Positions 7,333 to 15,553 of a stretch of DNA of 35,221 nt are shown here, in pieces (the stretch's first letter is position 1; each line of letters opens with the position of its first letter). Origin of the DNA: Mageeibacillus sp. UBA1046 (GTDB taxonomy: Bacteria > Bacillota > Clostridia > Saccharofermentanales > DTU023); the NCBI GenBank assembly GCA_002316595.1, contig DCDV01000017.1, positions 1 through 35,221 of the forward strand, given 5' to 3'. A program made the position numbers and the translations under genes. The notes below the pieces were generated by a model. The model was not told the origin of the DNA, did no database searches, and was given only the letters and a program-made list of their open reading frames with translations.

Positions 7333-8006
7333 GCCACCCGGATTTTCGTCTTCCAGAGCATATTTATCCCTATGCAGCAGATCATCAGTGATCCGATAAA
7401 TGAGATATTAAAAATGAGCTCAGCGCTTAAGTAAGGCTCGATCAACCCGGCCAGAAAAGTTATGACACCTTGATACAAGCCCATAGGAAGAGCAGCGAAA
7501 AGGACCCCGACACCGAGGCTGGATGCCAGCACCAGGCAGATGACACCGTCTAAGGCTGATTTGGCGTACAGCATGGTTGGGTCTCGCATCAGGGCATCTT
7601 GAATGGGACCAACGATGGCCATGGCGCCGACAATGATAATAATTGATGCCGAGACAAAGCCTTCGACAAACTTGTTGTTCTCTCCTTTGATTTTTACAAG
7701 AGAACGAAGACGCTCACCGATTCCCGCCAGCCGATCTTCCAGCCGCCACCATTCACCGATTAAGGCGCCCAGAACAATACTGATGATCATGAACAAGATG
7801 TTTTGGGTTTCCAGGCTGCTGTTGTTTACACTGAGCAAGCCGCGCAGAGCGCCTGTTGTTCCTACAAACAGTACGGATAATCCCAGAGCCTGCATCAATA
7901 TTTCCTGATAGCGTTCTTTCAGACCGTGCTTGAGGAAGAGTCCGATTCCTCCTCCCGCAACAACTGCCGCTACATTGACAACGGTGCCAATCCCTAAGAA
8001 ATACAT
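7272..8006 (-). CDS. DUF554 family integral membrane protein (YdfK/YqgA-like)
   Basis: A 244-residue polytopic membrane protein with about six to seven hydrophobic segments. The N-terminal GTVVNVAAVVAGGGIGLFLK and the following VLFVGTTGALRG segment are typical of DUF554, a widespread family with no established substrate or activity. Length is normal. Its start lies 5 bases after the stop of the adenylation/ACP/oxoamine synthase gene, so it is the distal gene of that transcript, with only a weak ribosome site inside the end of the larger gene; translational coupling is likely. A role in moving the product of the upstream enzyme is possible only by position. Two decayed copies of its 3' end follow the stop codon. 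Confidence 0.85.
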   Translation of the reverse strand: MYFLGIGTVVNVAAVVAGGGIGLFLKHGLKERYQEILMQALGLSVLFVGTTGALRGLLSVNNSSLETQNILFMIISIVLGALIGEWWRLEDRLAGIGERLRSLVKIKGENNKFVEGFVSASIIIIVGAMAIVGPIQDALMRDPTMLYAKSALDGVICLVLASSLGVGVLFAALPMGLYQGVITFLAGLIEPYLSAELIFNISFIGSLMICCIGINMLWKTKIRVANFLPGLLVAIALTGILSLL

Positions 8007-8011
8007 ATATT

Positions 8012-11000
8012 TTACTGGCTGCTTTCTTCGCTCTTAATTTTCTCCATGTGCTTTTTCAGAACTTCCAGAGCATAGTCTATTTGTTCCGGTTTATGTGATG
8101 AGGTCAGGCAATAACGAAGTCTGGCCTCTCCTCTGGGTACGGCGGGGTAAATTGCCGGGGGCACGATGATACCGTCTTCCATCATGTCAATGCTAAGCTT
8201 GAAGGCGGATGTGTCAGTTCCAACCATGATCGGAACTACTGCAGTGTCTTTGGCCAGGCAGGTGTCGAAACCCATTTCCTTGGCGCGCTGCACGAAATAG
8301 GAGATATTCCTGTGCAAAGACTGAACGCGACTATTATCCCTCTCCATTATCTCCAATACTTTCAGGGCAGCGCCGGCTAAGGCCGGACTCAGTCCGACTG
8401 AAAAGGTAAAGCCGGGGAGATTGTAGCGCAGATAATCTATCAGCATTTGCGAGCCAGCCAGATAACCGCCGCAGGTACCCAGACCCTTAGATAAGGTCCC
8501 CATCTTAATATCAATGTCATCCGGAGCCAGGTTATAGTACTCATCTACACCTCCCCCGTGATCCCCCAGTACACAGGCAGAGTGAGCTTCATCAACCAAA
8601 AGGAAGCAGCCGTGTTTATTTTTAATGCGGACAAATTCGGGGACAGGGGCAACATCGCCATCCATACTATAAGCGCCTTCAATTACTATCAAAACTTTCT
8701 CATATTGATCTCTGTTCTTACTGAGGAAATCATCCAGTTCTTCATAATCATTGTGAGCAAAGAACTTGCCTTGGCCGCGGGAGAGATTTACTCCCTGGAT
8801 GACGGAATTATGGCTGAGACGGTCGTAAATGATCAGGTCATTTACACCGCAGAAGTTGCCGATAAAAGTAACATTAGTGGCATGACCGCTGACCAGAGCT
8901 AAAGCGTCATCTGTATGCTTCCAGCGCGCAATGGCTGCTTCCAGATCTTTGTGTATATCCTTCTCGCCGGCCAGCAGCCTGCTGCCGCTGGCAGAAGTGC
9001 CGTATTTATTTATAGCGGCAATGGCGGCCGCGTTAACTTCCGGATCGCCTGACATGGACAGATAGTTATAGGAGCCGAAGTTAATCATCTCCCGGCCATC
9101 CATATAGGATACATCCCGCAGGGGTGATTCCTGAGAAATAAAATATGGATTATGATAATTGTTGCCGCGCAGAAGCATCTCAGCCCTCTTCCGAAACAGC
9201 TTGATTTCTCTTATCTTCTCAACACTGTCAACGCGTTCACTCTCAGGTTTGATTTTCGTTGCTTCAGGCTGTTTGACTTCTGCTTCTTGCTTAGCCCCGT
9301 TCAGATGCTGATAGATGAGGGAGGTAATGTCTTCGAGGTTCATGCAGCTATAATAATCGTCATCAACGATTGTGATGTCGTATTCGTTTTCGAGCATATT
9401 GAGGAGAATCAAACTGGCCAGGCTGTCTCCGCCCAGATCGAGGATGAAATGCCCGGTGTCGGTTATCTCACTCTCTACCAGATCTAATGCATCGGCGAAA
9501 AACCCTCTGACAGTCTTCTTAATATCTTCCTTTGATTTCATATCTCTTTCAACTCCTTTGTCAGCAGCAATTTGGTTTGCAGCTGCTGTTCCGTCGGCGG
9601 CAATGTTTTGCGAATCTGCCCGGCTGACGCTTTCTGCTGAAAGCGTCTCAGCCTCGGGCAAGGATCCTTCCGCCTTCGCTTCAATATATTTAGATAATTT
9701 CATAGCCGGCCAAGTGCCTTCATTAAGTTCTTTGGCTAAAAGCTGCCTTTTTACCTTCCTGGTTGAAGATACAGGCAGGGGTTTCAGACTGATCAGAATA
9801 TTGGAGATTGCTGAAGATGGAGGCAAATTGGCCAACTTGGCTTTAAGCAGCTTGTCCAGTTCAGCAATGTCGGCGTCAGGCGTAAGCTCCAGAACCAGAT
9901 TGGCATATTCATTAACACCTTCTTTGACCCCGACAACATTTAACTGCTGCACTCCCTGTAAATCCTGAAAGACAGCTTCTACTGTATCAGGGTAGATGTT
10001 CTCACCTGACGGGCTGATGATAACTTCTTTCAGTCTGCCGTCAATAAAAATCAGTCCGTCTTCGATTCTGCCGGTATCACCGGTCTTAAACCAGTTGTCG
10101 CCGGTGTAATCTTTCGGAAAATACTCTCCGCCTTTAAGTACACCGGTGTGCAGACAGCCTCCACGCAGAAGAATTTCCCCCTCCGGAGAAATCATCGTCC
10201 CTTCCGGCTCGAACGGTTTGCCCACAGTGTCGCTCAAACGAACCCTGACATCCTCGTCATTGCAGACTGAGATTACGCCGGCTTCCGTCAAGCCATAGCC
10301 ATTGACGAAGTAATAGCCCAGACCATTCAAAACATTTAAAGTTTTTGGTGCGATATAGCCTCCGCCGCTGACACAAATATGGATATCATCACCCAGGAGC
10401 TGCTTCCTGATAGATTTGAGTTTATTCGCCAGGAAGAAGGCCAGCTTCTTGCCTGCTGCCTGAGCTTCCAGATTAGCTTCAATTAATTTTTCGAAGGCTT
10501 TGAGAGTGCTCTCGCCCTCAGTTTGGCGAATCCGGCGATAAAGGCCTTTAACCAAAGCATTCCAAAACAAGGGAATACAGATGACCTGTGTCACTTTATG
10601 TTTTTTGCAGCTCTCAAGCACCACCTCGGGAGCCAGGCTGGGTATAAAGACAAAAGTATTCCCGCCCAGCAATGTGAACATAAAAACCGCCATCAGTCCA
10701 AACACATGATGAAAGGGCAGGAAAGCAATACATTTTTCCACAACTCCCGGTCTGAGCCAGCGGTCAGTATCCTCTGACAACGTTATCAGACACTTTGCCA
10801 TGTGGCAGATGCTGGCGCTGTCATGGACGAACAACCGGGAATCACCGGTAGTTCCGCTGGTACAAAGGACGATCCGGTCGCCCCAGACAGTATCGCCGAA
10901 CTCATCGGCTTCACCTGTCAGCGAGGAGGCAGGAAAAAAAGCAATATCTTCTTTCAGCTCATCCGTAATCAGGGTTTCTGTTCCTGCCTGAGCCATCAGA

Positions 11001-11332
11001 TCGATCGCAGTGTCCAAATTATCATTGTAGTTAAGCAGGAGCACGTTATGGCCTGCAGCCAGAATCGCCCAGAACAAAATGCAGAACTCCGGACCATTGG
11101 GCAGCTTCATGGCGACATAAGTCTCAGCCGGATCAATCTTATCTTTGATCTTCAGAGCGCTTCCCTTAATTTTTTTAATGTAATCATCATAGGGAGTCTT
11201 GATCAGCTGATTGGCATCATAGTACTCAAATACATCTCTGTCTTGACCGCTTTTCATTATCACAGAGAACATATCCCGGAAATTTTTCGATGCCTCAAGC
11301 CCCTCCATCAACTGTTGTAGCCTGTTATCCAT
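8012..11332 (-). CDS. Fusion: acyl-acid adenylation domain + acyl carrier domain + PLP alpha-oxoamine synthase
   Basis: A 1106-residue protein from ATG 11332 (GAGAGGTG 5-6 bases upstream; the frame also permits a TTG five codons earlier, used for numbering here). Residues about 40-545 are an ANL adenylation domain: TSGTTG (163-168), GYGLTEAG (350-357), TGD (422-424), GRLKE (437-441) and a terminal Lys at 531 (STRKVKR). About 545-605 is an Ala/Glu-rich linker. About 605-685 is a carrier domain with phosphopantetheine Ser642 in LGGDSL. About 715-1100 is an alpha-oxoamine synthase like serine palmitoyltransferase or AONS: GTSASGSRLLAG, LSHNSV, DEAHS (919-923) and Schiff-base Lys954 in TLSKGLG. 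The expected chemistry is acid activation, loading on its own ACP and decarboxylative condensation with an amino acid, giving an alpha-aminoketone. Acid and amino acid are unknown. DUF554 follows 5 bases later. Confidence 0.9.
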   Translation of the reverse strand: MDNRLQQLMEGLEASKNFRDMFSVIMKSGQDRDVFEYYDANQLIKTPYDDYIKKIKGSALKIKDKIDPAETYVAMKLPNGPEFCILFWAILAAGHNVLLLNYNDNLDTAIDLMAQAGTETLITDELKEDIAFFPASSLTGEADEFGDTVWGDRIVLCTSGTTGDSRLFVHDSASICHMAKCLITLSEDTDRWLRPGVVEKCIAFLPFHHVFGLMAVFMFTLLGGNTFVFIPSLAPEVVLESCKKHKVTQVICIPLFWNALVKGLYRRIRQTEGESTLKAFEKLIEANLEAQAAGKKLAFFLANKLKSIRKQLLGDDIHICVSGGGYIAPKTLNVLNGLGYYFVNGYGLTEAGVISVCNDEDVRVRLSDTVGKPFEPEGTMISPEGEILLRGGCLHTGVLKGGEYFPKDYTGDNWFKTGDTGRIEDGLIFIDGRLKEVIISPSGENIYPDTVEAVFQDLQGVQQLNVVGVKEGVNEYANLVLELTPDADIAELDKLLKAKLANLPPSSAISNILISLKPLPVSSTRKVKRQLLAKELNEGTWPAMKLSKYIEAKAEGSLPEAETLSAESVSRADSQNIAADGTAAANQIAADKGVERDMKSKEDIKKTVRGFFADALDLVESEITDTGHFILDLGGDSLASLILLNMLENEYDITIVDDDYYSCMNLEDITSLIYQHLNGAKQEAEVKQPEATKIKPESERVDSVEKIREIKLFRKRAEMLLRGNNYHNPYFISQESPLRDVSYMDGREMINFGSYNYLSMSGDPEVNAAAIAAINKYGTSASGSRLLAGEKDIHKDLEAAIARWKHTDDALALVSGHATNVTFIGNFCGVNDLIIYDRLSHNSVIQGVNLSRGQGKFFAHNDYEELDDFLSKNRDQYEKVLIVIEGAYSMDGDVAPVPEFVRIKNKHGCFLLVDEAHSACVLGDHGGGVDEYYNLAPDDIDIKMGTLSKGLGTCGGYLAGSQMLIDYLRYNLPGFTFSVGLSPALAGAALKVLEIMERDNSRVQSLHRNISYFVQRAKEMGFDTCLAKDTAVVPIMVGTDTSAFKLSIDMMEDGIIVPPAIYPAVPRGEARLRYCLTSSHKPEQIDYALEVLKKHMEKIKSEESSQ

Positions 11333-11477
11333 TAACACACCTCTCAAATAATTCCCTTTAACCTATACGGATAGCAGATACTCAGAATTGCATAATCAAT
11401 CATGATTAGATAATGGTATCTACACCTCAGGTAATGCGGATCTCCTCAGTCAGCCTTACCGGGTTAAAAGAATTTTC

Positions 11478-12509
11478 TCATCCTTGTGGATGCTCGTTCA
11501 AATAGTCCATATTGACTCTGGCCCAAAGACCCGGTGAACCTCCTGTATGGACAAATAAAACGGTGTCGTCGGCAGTCGCTTCCTGCTCCACGAATTGAAG
11601 ATAAGCTCTGGCCGCCTTGCCTGTATAGCAGGGGTCAAGGAAAATTGCTTCTCTGGAGGCAAAGGATCTAATGGCGCCATATGTCTTGGCATCCGGAATA
11701 TTATAGCCAAGGCCGCTGTATGGATCTTCCTTCGGACCATAGTCAACAAAAAAATCATCTTCGCTTATCACTATGTCATTTAGCCCCAAAAGCTTAGCTG
11801 CCTCCCTGCTGTAATCCAATGTTAACTGAGTAATTTCCATTTCACCTGGCGGGAAGACGGGAATGCCATGGATCTTCAGATTATTAAATCCGAATATCTT
11901 CGCTCCCAGCACAATCCCTGCCAAAGTTCCGGCAGATCCTACTGCGACAAAAAGAAGAGTGGGCGAAATTTTGTTAGTCCGGATCTGTTCCGCAAGCTCT
12001 TGCATCATTACCACATAACCGAGTGTACCCAGAGCATTACTTCCTCCCATCGGTATGATGAATACTTCATGACCGCTCGCCTTATACTCCCGGACAATTT
12101 CCTCGACGCGCTCACTTCTTTCTGACGGTTTGACAAAGCGTACATCTGCACCTAATAAGTTATCGAGAATAAGATTGCCGCTCAGCTCACCCGGATCCCT
12201 GCCATCAAGAACCAGAATACACTTAAGACCATAGAGGGCAGCAACAGCGGCAGTAAGCCTGCCGTGGTTAGTCTGTGGCCCGCCGAATGTCAGAATAGTA
12301 TCGGCACCTGCCTCCAAGGCAGCGCATAAGTGAAATTCCAGTTTTCTGACCTTATTGCCGCCTAATGCCACATCGGTTAAATCATCTCTTTTGATCCAAA
12401 GTGATGAATGCTTGAATTCTTGTCCTAAGCGGGATAATTGCTGCAGCGGTGTCGGGATATAACCCATTCGTACTCTTCGTTCCAGAACCTCTTCATTAAA
12501 CGTAGTCAC
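11478..12509 (-). CDS. D-cysteine desulfhydrase / ACC deaminase family PLP enzyme
   Basis: A 343-residue fold-type II PLP enzyme. The PLP lysine is K53 in LGGNKVRKLE; TFGGPQTNHGR and GSAGTLAGIVLG match the cofactor and phosphate loops, and HTGGSPGLWA is the usual C-terminal signature. The family includes D-cysteine desulfhydrase (D-cysteine to pyruvate, sulfide and ammonia), ACC deaminase and L-cysteate lyases. Residues deciding between these cannot be judged by eye, so the D-cysteine assignment is the default. It starts with GTG 12509 behind AGGAGA at 5-6 bases, and a promoter is visible upstream. A 145-base gap separates it from the oxoamine synthase gene, so they may or may not share a transcript. 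Confidence 0.82.
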   Translation of the reverse strand: MTTFNEEVLERRVRMGYIPTPLQQLSRLGQEFKHSSLWIKRDDLTDVALGGNKVRKLEFHLCAALEAGADTILTFGGPQTNHGRLTAAVAALYGLKCILVLDGRDPGELSGNLILDNLLGADVRFVKPSERSERVEEIVREYKASGHEVFIIPMGGSNALGTLGYVVMMQELAEQIRTNKISPTLLFVAVGSAGTLAGIVLGAKIFGFNNLKIHGIPVFPPGEMEITQLTLDYSREAAKLLGLNDIVISEDDFFVDYGPKEDPYSGLGYNIPDAKTYGAIRSFASREAIFLDPCYTGKAARAYLQFVEQEATADDTVLFVHTGGSPGLWARVNMDYLNEHPQG

Positions 12510-12575
12510 TAGTCTCTCCTAATAAGCGTAGCCGGATCGTTTAGCCACGAAAAACTCTGTTACAAAACTCTACTG

Positions 12576-12604
12576 ATTATAGCATGGATGAGAAAATGTA
12601 TTGA
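12576..12604 (-). promoter_or_regulatory. Sigma-A-type promoter for the D-cysteine desulfhydrase-like gene
   Basis: On the minus strand a perfect TATAAT (12581-12576) is preceded by TGC, an extended -10, and by TCAATA 17 bases further up. It stands 67 bases before the GTG start of the downstream gene. Confidence 0.65.
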
Positions 12605-12676
12605 AAATTTCTTGTAAATATGTAAAGGATTCTCTGTTTAGTTCTTCTGTAATAATAAATATAAATCTCCACAAAT

Positions 12677-12727
12677 GGTCAGCTTATATTGACTTATTCG
12701 CCGGTCAGCTTATATTGACTTATTCGC
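12677..12727. repeat. Perfect 25-bp direct duplication over the 3' end of the AI-2E family gene
   Basis: The plus-strand unit begins GGTCAGCTTATATTG and ends ACTTATTCGC; it occurs at 12677-12701 and again at 12703-12727 without a mismatch. The second copy carries the last codons (A-N-K-S-I) and stop of the gene; the first is a non-coding echo just beyond the stop. Confidence 0.9.
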
Positions 12728-14050
12728 TGAGTCCTTAGATTCTTCGGCCTCGGTCGCAGCCTCTGCGATGGAAACACCATCTGTTACACTGACCGCCTCA
12801 CTGATTGCTGTCTCGATGCTGACCTTCACTGTTTTAAACGCATCCGGAGAATCAGGATCTGACGATATCTTTTCTCGTTCATACAAGGGTTTTCTCGCTT
12901 CCCGCATGACCCTTTCTATTCCGTTAGACGGCTTTTCTCGGGTTCTGGTTTCAACATCTTCTTTAACCAGAGAATATATAGTTGCCACAATCGGAACTGC
13001 GATCATAATACCAAAAACTCCACCTAATCCTCCGCCCAGAACAATTGCTATCAGAACCCAATATGCGGGCAGACCAACTCGATTGCCAACGATCTTCGGA
13101 TAAATAAAATTTCCTTCTATCTGCTGTAAAACAATCAAAAATACAAAAAATATCAGAGCTTTTATCGGGCTGACAGTCAAGATGAGAACAACACCGACAA
13201 AATTTCCGATATAAGCTCCGATAATCGGGATTAAGGCAGTTATACCAACAACGCTTGAGACTGCTGACACAAATGGCAGCCTTAAGATAAGCATACCGAT
13301 CGCTGTCAGAATGCCCAGAATGAAAGCACTTAATATCTGACCGCCAAAAAAGGAAACAAAATTATCGTAGCCGACGATTAATATATGGGAGAGCGATATA
13401 TTGGTTTTTGGGGGCAGATAGGCGTATGCCAGTCGTCTGATCTGTGTCAGCAGTTTCTCTTTATTCGCAAGAATATAAAGTGTGAATATCAAGGAAAAGG
13501 TCATATCTACAAACTCAGAAAATATCCGGCCGGCCAAGGCGACAAGGTCTCCCATCCAGTCTTGCGCTTCAGCTGTCAAGCGGGATATGAGACTGTCTAT
13601 ATCAAAATTTGATTCAAGTATCCGTTCGCGGATAGCGTTCGGCAGTGAATCATGTGTCTCTACCCAGGCAATGAAATTGTCATATGTTTTGGGCAAACCA
13701 GCGGCAATGATTGATACTGAATTAAATAATTGAGGCAGCACAAGTCCTAGAATCAGTCCTAAAACTGCCAGGACAAGTAAAACGGAAATCAGGATCGAGA
13801 TTGCTCTTCTACTCTTAAGCACAAGAGGTTTCTTGCTGTTGGGGAAATATATTCCTTCAACTCTTACCAAAAGAATATTTAAAATCAGAGCAAGCAGCGA
13901 TCCGTATATAACAGGGCGCAGAACAGAAAAGAGTTTTCGCAGCAGTCCGAGAAAGTCGTTAAAATAAATCACCAAAAGAGCGAAGGCGCCTAAGATGATA
14001 ATTATTTGCAGCCAATTACGGACGAACTGTTTAGTGCCTCTTTTATTCAT
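12710..14050 (-). CDS. AI-2E family membrane protein (YtvI/PerM-like)
   Basis: A 446-residue polytopic membrane protein of the AI-2E (UPF0118) family. Hydrophobic segments near 15-35, 40-60 and 75-105 are followed by a soluble stretch (about 110-190) and then a block of five or so segments, including the conserved GNFIYPKIVGNRVGLPAYWV and VFGIMIAVPIVATIYSL. Members include AI-2 exporters and sodium/proton antiporters; the substrate here is not decidable. A hydrophilic C-terminal tail of about 75 residues (from VKEDVETRTREKP) is rich in Glu, Ser and Ala. ATG 14050 overlaps the end of the UPF0340 gene by 8 bases, so the two are translationally coupled. Confidence 0.88.
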   Translation of the reverse strand: MNKRGTKQFVRNWLQIIIILGAFALLVIYFNDFLGLLRKLFSVLRPVIYGSLLALILNILLVRVEGIYFPNSKKPLVLKSRRAISILISVLLVLAVLGLILGLVLPQLFNSVSIIAAGLPKTYDNFIAWVETHDSLPNAIRERILESNFDIDSLISRLTAEAQDWMGDLVALAGRIFSEFVDMTFSLIFTLYILANKEKLLTQIRRLAYAYLPPKTNISLSHILIVGYDNFVSFFGGQILSAFILGILTAIGMLILRLPFVSAVSSVVGITALIPIIGAYIGNFVGVVLILTVSPIKALIFFVFLIVLQQIEGNFIYPKIVGNRVGLPAYWVLIAIVLGGGLGGVFGIMIAVPIVATIYSLVKEDVETRTREKPSNGIERVMREARKPLYEREKISSDPDSPDAFKTVKVSIETAISEAVSVTDGVSIAEAATEAEESKDSANKSI

Positions 14051-14687
14051 TGTCCTTTGTTATGCCCCACGACAGATCATCATCATATCTGGCGCGTTCA
14101 CCGCCAACAAATTTCGGTCTGGTGCGTGCCGCAGTTACATGCGCATTGCCAATATTGCAGATTTTTGTTCTTACGCATACCACTACGCTCTTGAGATGCA
14201 TGCCGATAAAGGTATCACCAATATCCAGGCCGGCGTCAGCCTTAATGCTTTCTACAGCCACCGGATGACGCATCACTTCATAGGCTCTGCTGGCAAAAGA
14301 GCCGCCGCTCTTCTTCCAGGGCACTACGTTTACTATCTCTGCATGAGGAACAGCTTCACGCTCAATGATAATGCAGCGATTCAAATGCTCACAGCATTGA
14401 GCAGCCAAATACATATCCTTACTCTCCAAAACCTCCGCTATCGCATCGTATATCGCGCCGGCAATTTCCGTACTCGGGTAAGATCCAATTCTGTGGCCGG
14501 CCACTTCGCTGCTGGAGCAGCCAATAACCACAATGGCACCCGGCTTTAGATTGGCGGTCTCAATTAGTTCCGTGACGGCGGACCGGGATTCTTCAGCAAT
14601 TTGCTTAAGGAAATCCTGATCTTTCGACAGCGGGTCTAACCCTTCCTTATTTGTTTCAGTTTCAGAGTTTCTGGTATTTTCTGACAT
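14043..14687 (-). CDS. UPF0340 / TIGR01440 family protein (YwlG-like)
   Basis: A 214-residue soluble protein of the YwlG/UPF0340 family. After a polar N-terminal tail of about 25 residues, recognisable blocks are VVIGCSSSEVAGHRIGS, AAQCCEHLNRC, VPWKKSGGSFASRAYEVM, and the C-terminal IGNAHVTAARTRPKFVGGERARY. These match the family's conserved regions, but no activity has been established for it to my knowledge. ATG 14687 has AAAGGATG upstream. It overlaps the AI-2E family gene downstream by 8 bases and is 182 bases from the ECF S-component gene upstream. Length is slightly above the usual 180-190 because of the N-terminal tail. Confidence 0.85.
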   Translation of the reverse strand: MSENTRNSETETNKEGLDPLSKDQDFLKQIAEESRSAVTELIETANLKPGAIVVIGCSSSEVAGHRIGSYPSTEIAGAIYDAIAEVLESKDMYLAAQCCEHLNRCIIIEREAVPHAEIVNVVPWKKSGGSFASRAYEVMRHPVAVESIKADAGLDIGDTFIGMHLKSVVVCVRTKICNIGNAHVTAARTRPKFVGGERARYDDDLSWGITKDNE

Positions 14688-14852
14688 CGATAATCATCAT
14701 CCTTTCATATTTCACTAATCAAACATTTTCATCTTCATATATGATTGTAAGCCTATTTGTCCGGATAAAAAAGAGGACAGCAATTTCGGTAATATAAGCA
14801 CTAAGCCATGTCTGAAAGGTCTGTCCGGAAGGTTAATTCTTAAGTGCTAAAA

Positions 14853-14891
14853 GCATTCTTGATTTAGTGTTAATAAGGCATTCTTGATTTA
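14853..14891. repeat. Short direct duplication over the 3' end of the ECF S-component gene
   Basis: GCATTCTTGATTTA occurs at 14853-14866, beyond the stop, and at 14878-14891, encoding the last residues (around IKSRM). The offset is 25 bases. This is the shortest of the five gene-end duplications in the window. Confidence 0.65.
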
Positions 14892-15511
14892 ATATAAGGA
14901 TGTCGTTCTAACATGGTAATAATGACAAATGCTGCGCCCAGACCAAACGCTCCCTGCCCCAGGTTGCCTAGGACTCCTGCCGCAGCAGCCCAACCCAGGC
15001 CCAAAATAACTGCTTCATAAACAAAGTATCCAAAAACCATGAATAGTTCCGCGACTGCGCCACTGACTAAACGAGCCAAGATGCGGCGTCGTTTACCTTT
15101 GGCTGACAAAACAGCAAAAAGGCTGGCAGCTATGAAGGCGACTAAACCTTTAATAATCAAAGTTCCGGGAGCGAACATTGTATAACCGGCAATCAGATCC
15201 GCCAGCATGGAGCCAATACCGGCAGTGGCTGCGCCATATAGCGGGCCCAGCATCCAGGCGGACACCAAGACTACAACATCACCCATGTTTAAAAATCCGC
15301 GGGAAGGAGTTGGTATTTGAACCAGAAGTGTGGCAACAACCACTAAAGCTGCCAGCATGCCGGCACCAACAAGCTTTTGCAAAGGGCTCAAAGATTTATT
15401 GGTTTCAGCCTGATACCGTCCCTCTGCCTGAAGGCGTCTCAGCTCTTGATCCTGTCTGGTTTCATTTGTCATTTTAGGATCTTTTTCATTATTGGCATCT
15501 TCATTTATCAT
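14870..15511 (-). CDS. ECF transporter S component (vitamin-precursor type), substrate unknown
   Basis: A 213-residue membrane protein with a polar N-terminal tail (about 1-43, rich in Glu, Lys, Asn and Gln) and about six hydrophobic segments. The GFLNMGDVVVLVSAWMLGP block followed by GAATAGIGSMLADLIAGY is the substrate-binding signature of energy-coupling-factor S components such as those for riboflavin or hydroxymethylpyrimidine. No EcfA or EcfT gene is in the window, consistent with a group II system using a shared energising module elsewhere. ATG 15511 has GAGGTG 5 bases upstream. No riboswitch was recognised in the 42 bases between it and the Na/Pi-type gene. The charged N-terminal tail is longer than usual. 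Confidence 0.82.
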   Translation of the reverse strand: MINEDANNEKDPKMTNETRQDQELRRLQAEGRYQAETNKSLSPLQKLVGAGMLAALVVVATLLVQIPTPSRGFLNMGDVVVLVSAWMLGPLYGAATAGIGSMLADLIAGYTMFAPGTLIIKGLVAFIAASLFAVLSAKGKRRRILARLVSGAVAELFMVFGYFVYEAVILGLGWAAAAGVLGNLGQGAFGLGAAFVIITMLERHPYIKSRMPY

Positions 15512-15553
15512 AATTCACCTCAAATAAAATAATAAGAATTGCGTTCCGGTAAT

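Noticed and set aside
9372..9968. Plus-strand open frames of 100-200 codons opposite the large fusion, peptidase and transporter genes
   Set aside because: They mirror codon-biased minus-strand genes, have no ribosome sites and show no domain features.
11333..11477. Riboswitch before the adenylation/ACP/oxoamine synthase gene
   Set aside because: Some short hairpins (GGTAA/TTACC) are possible, but the order of conserved blocks does not match TPP, glycine or other classes that I know.
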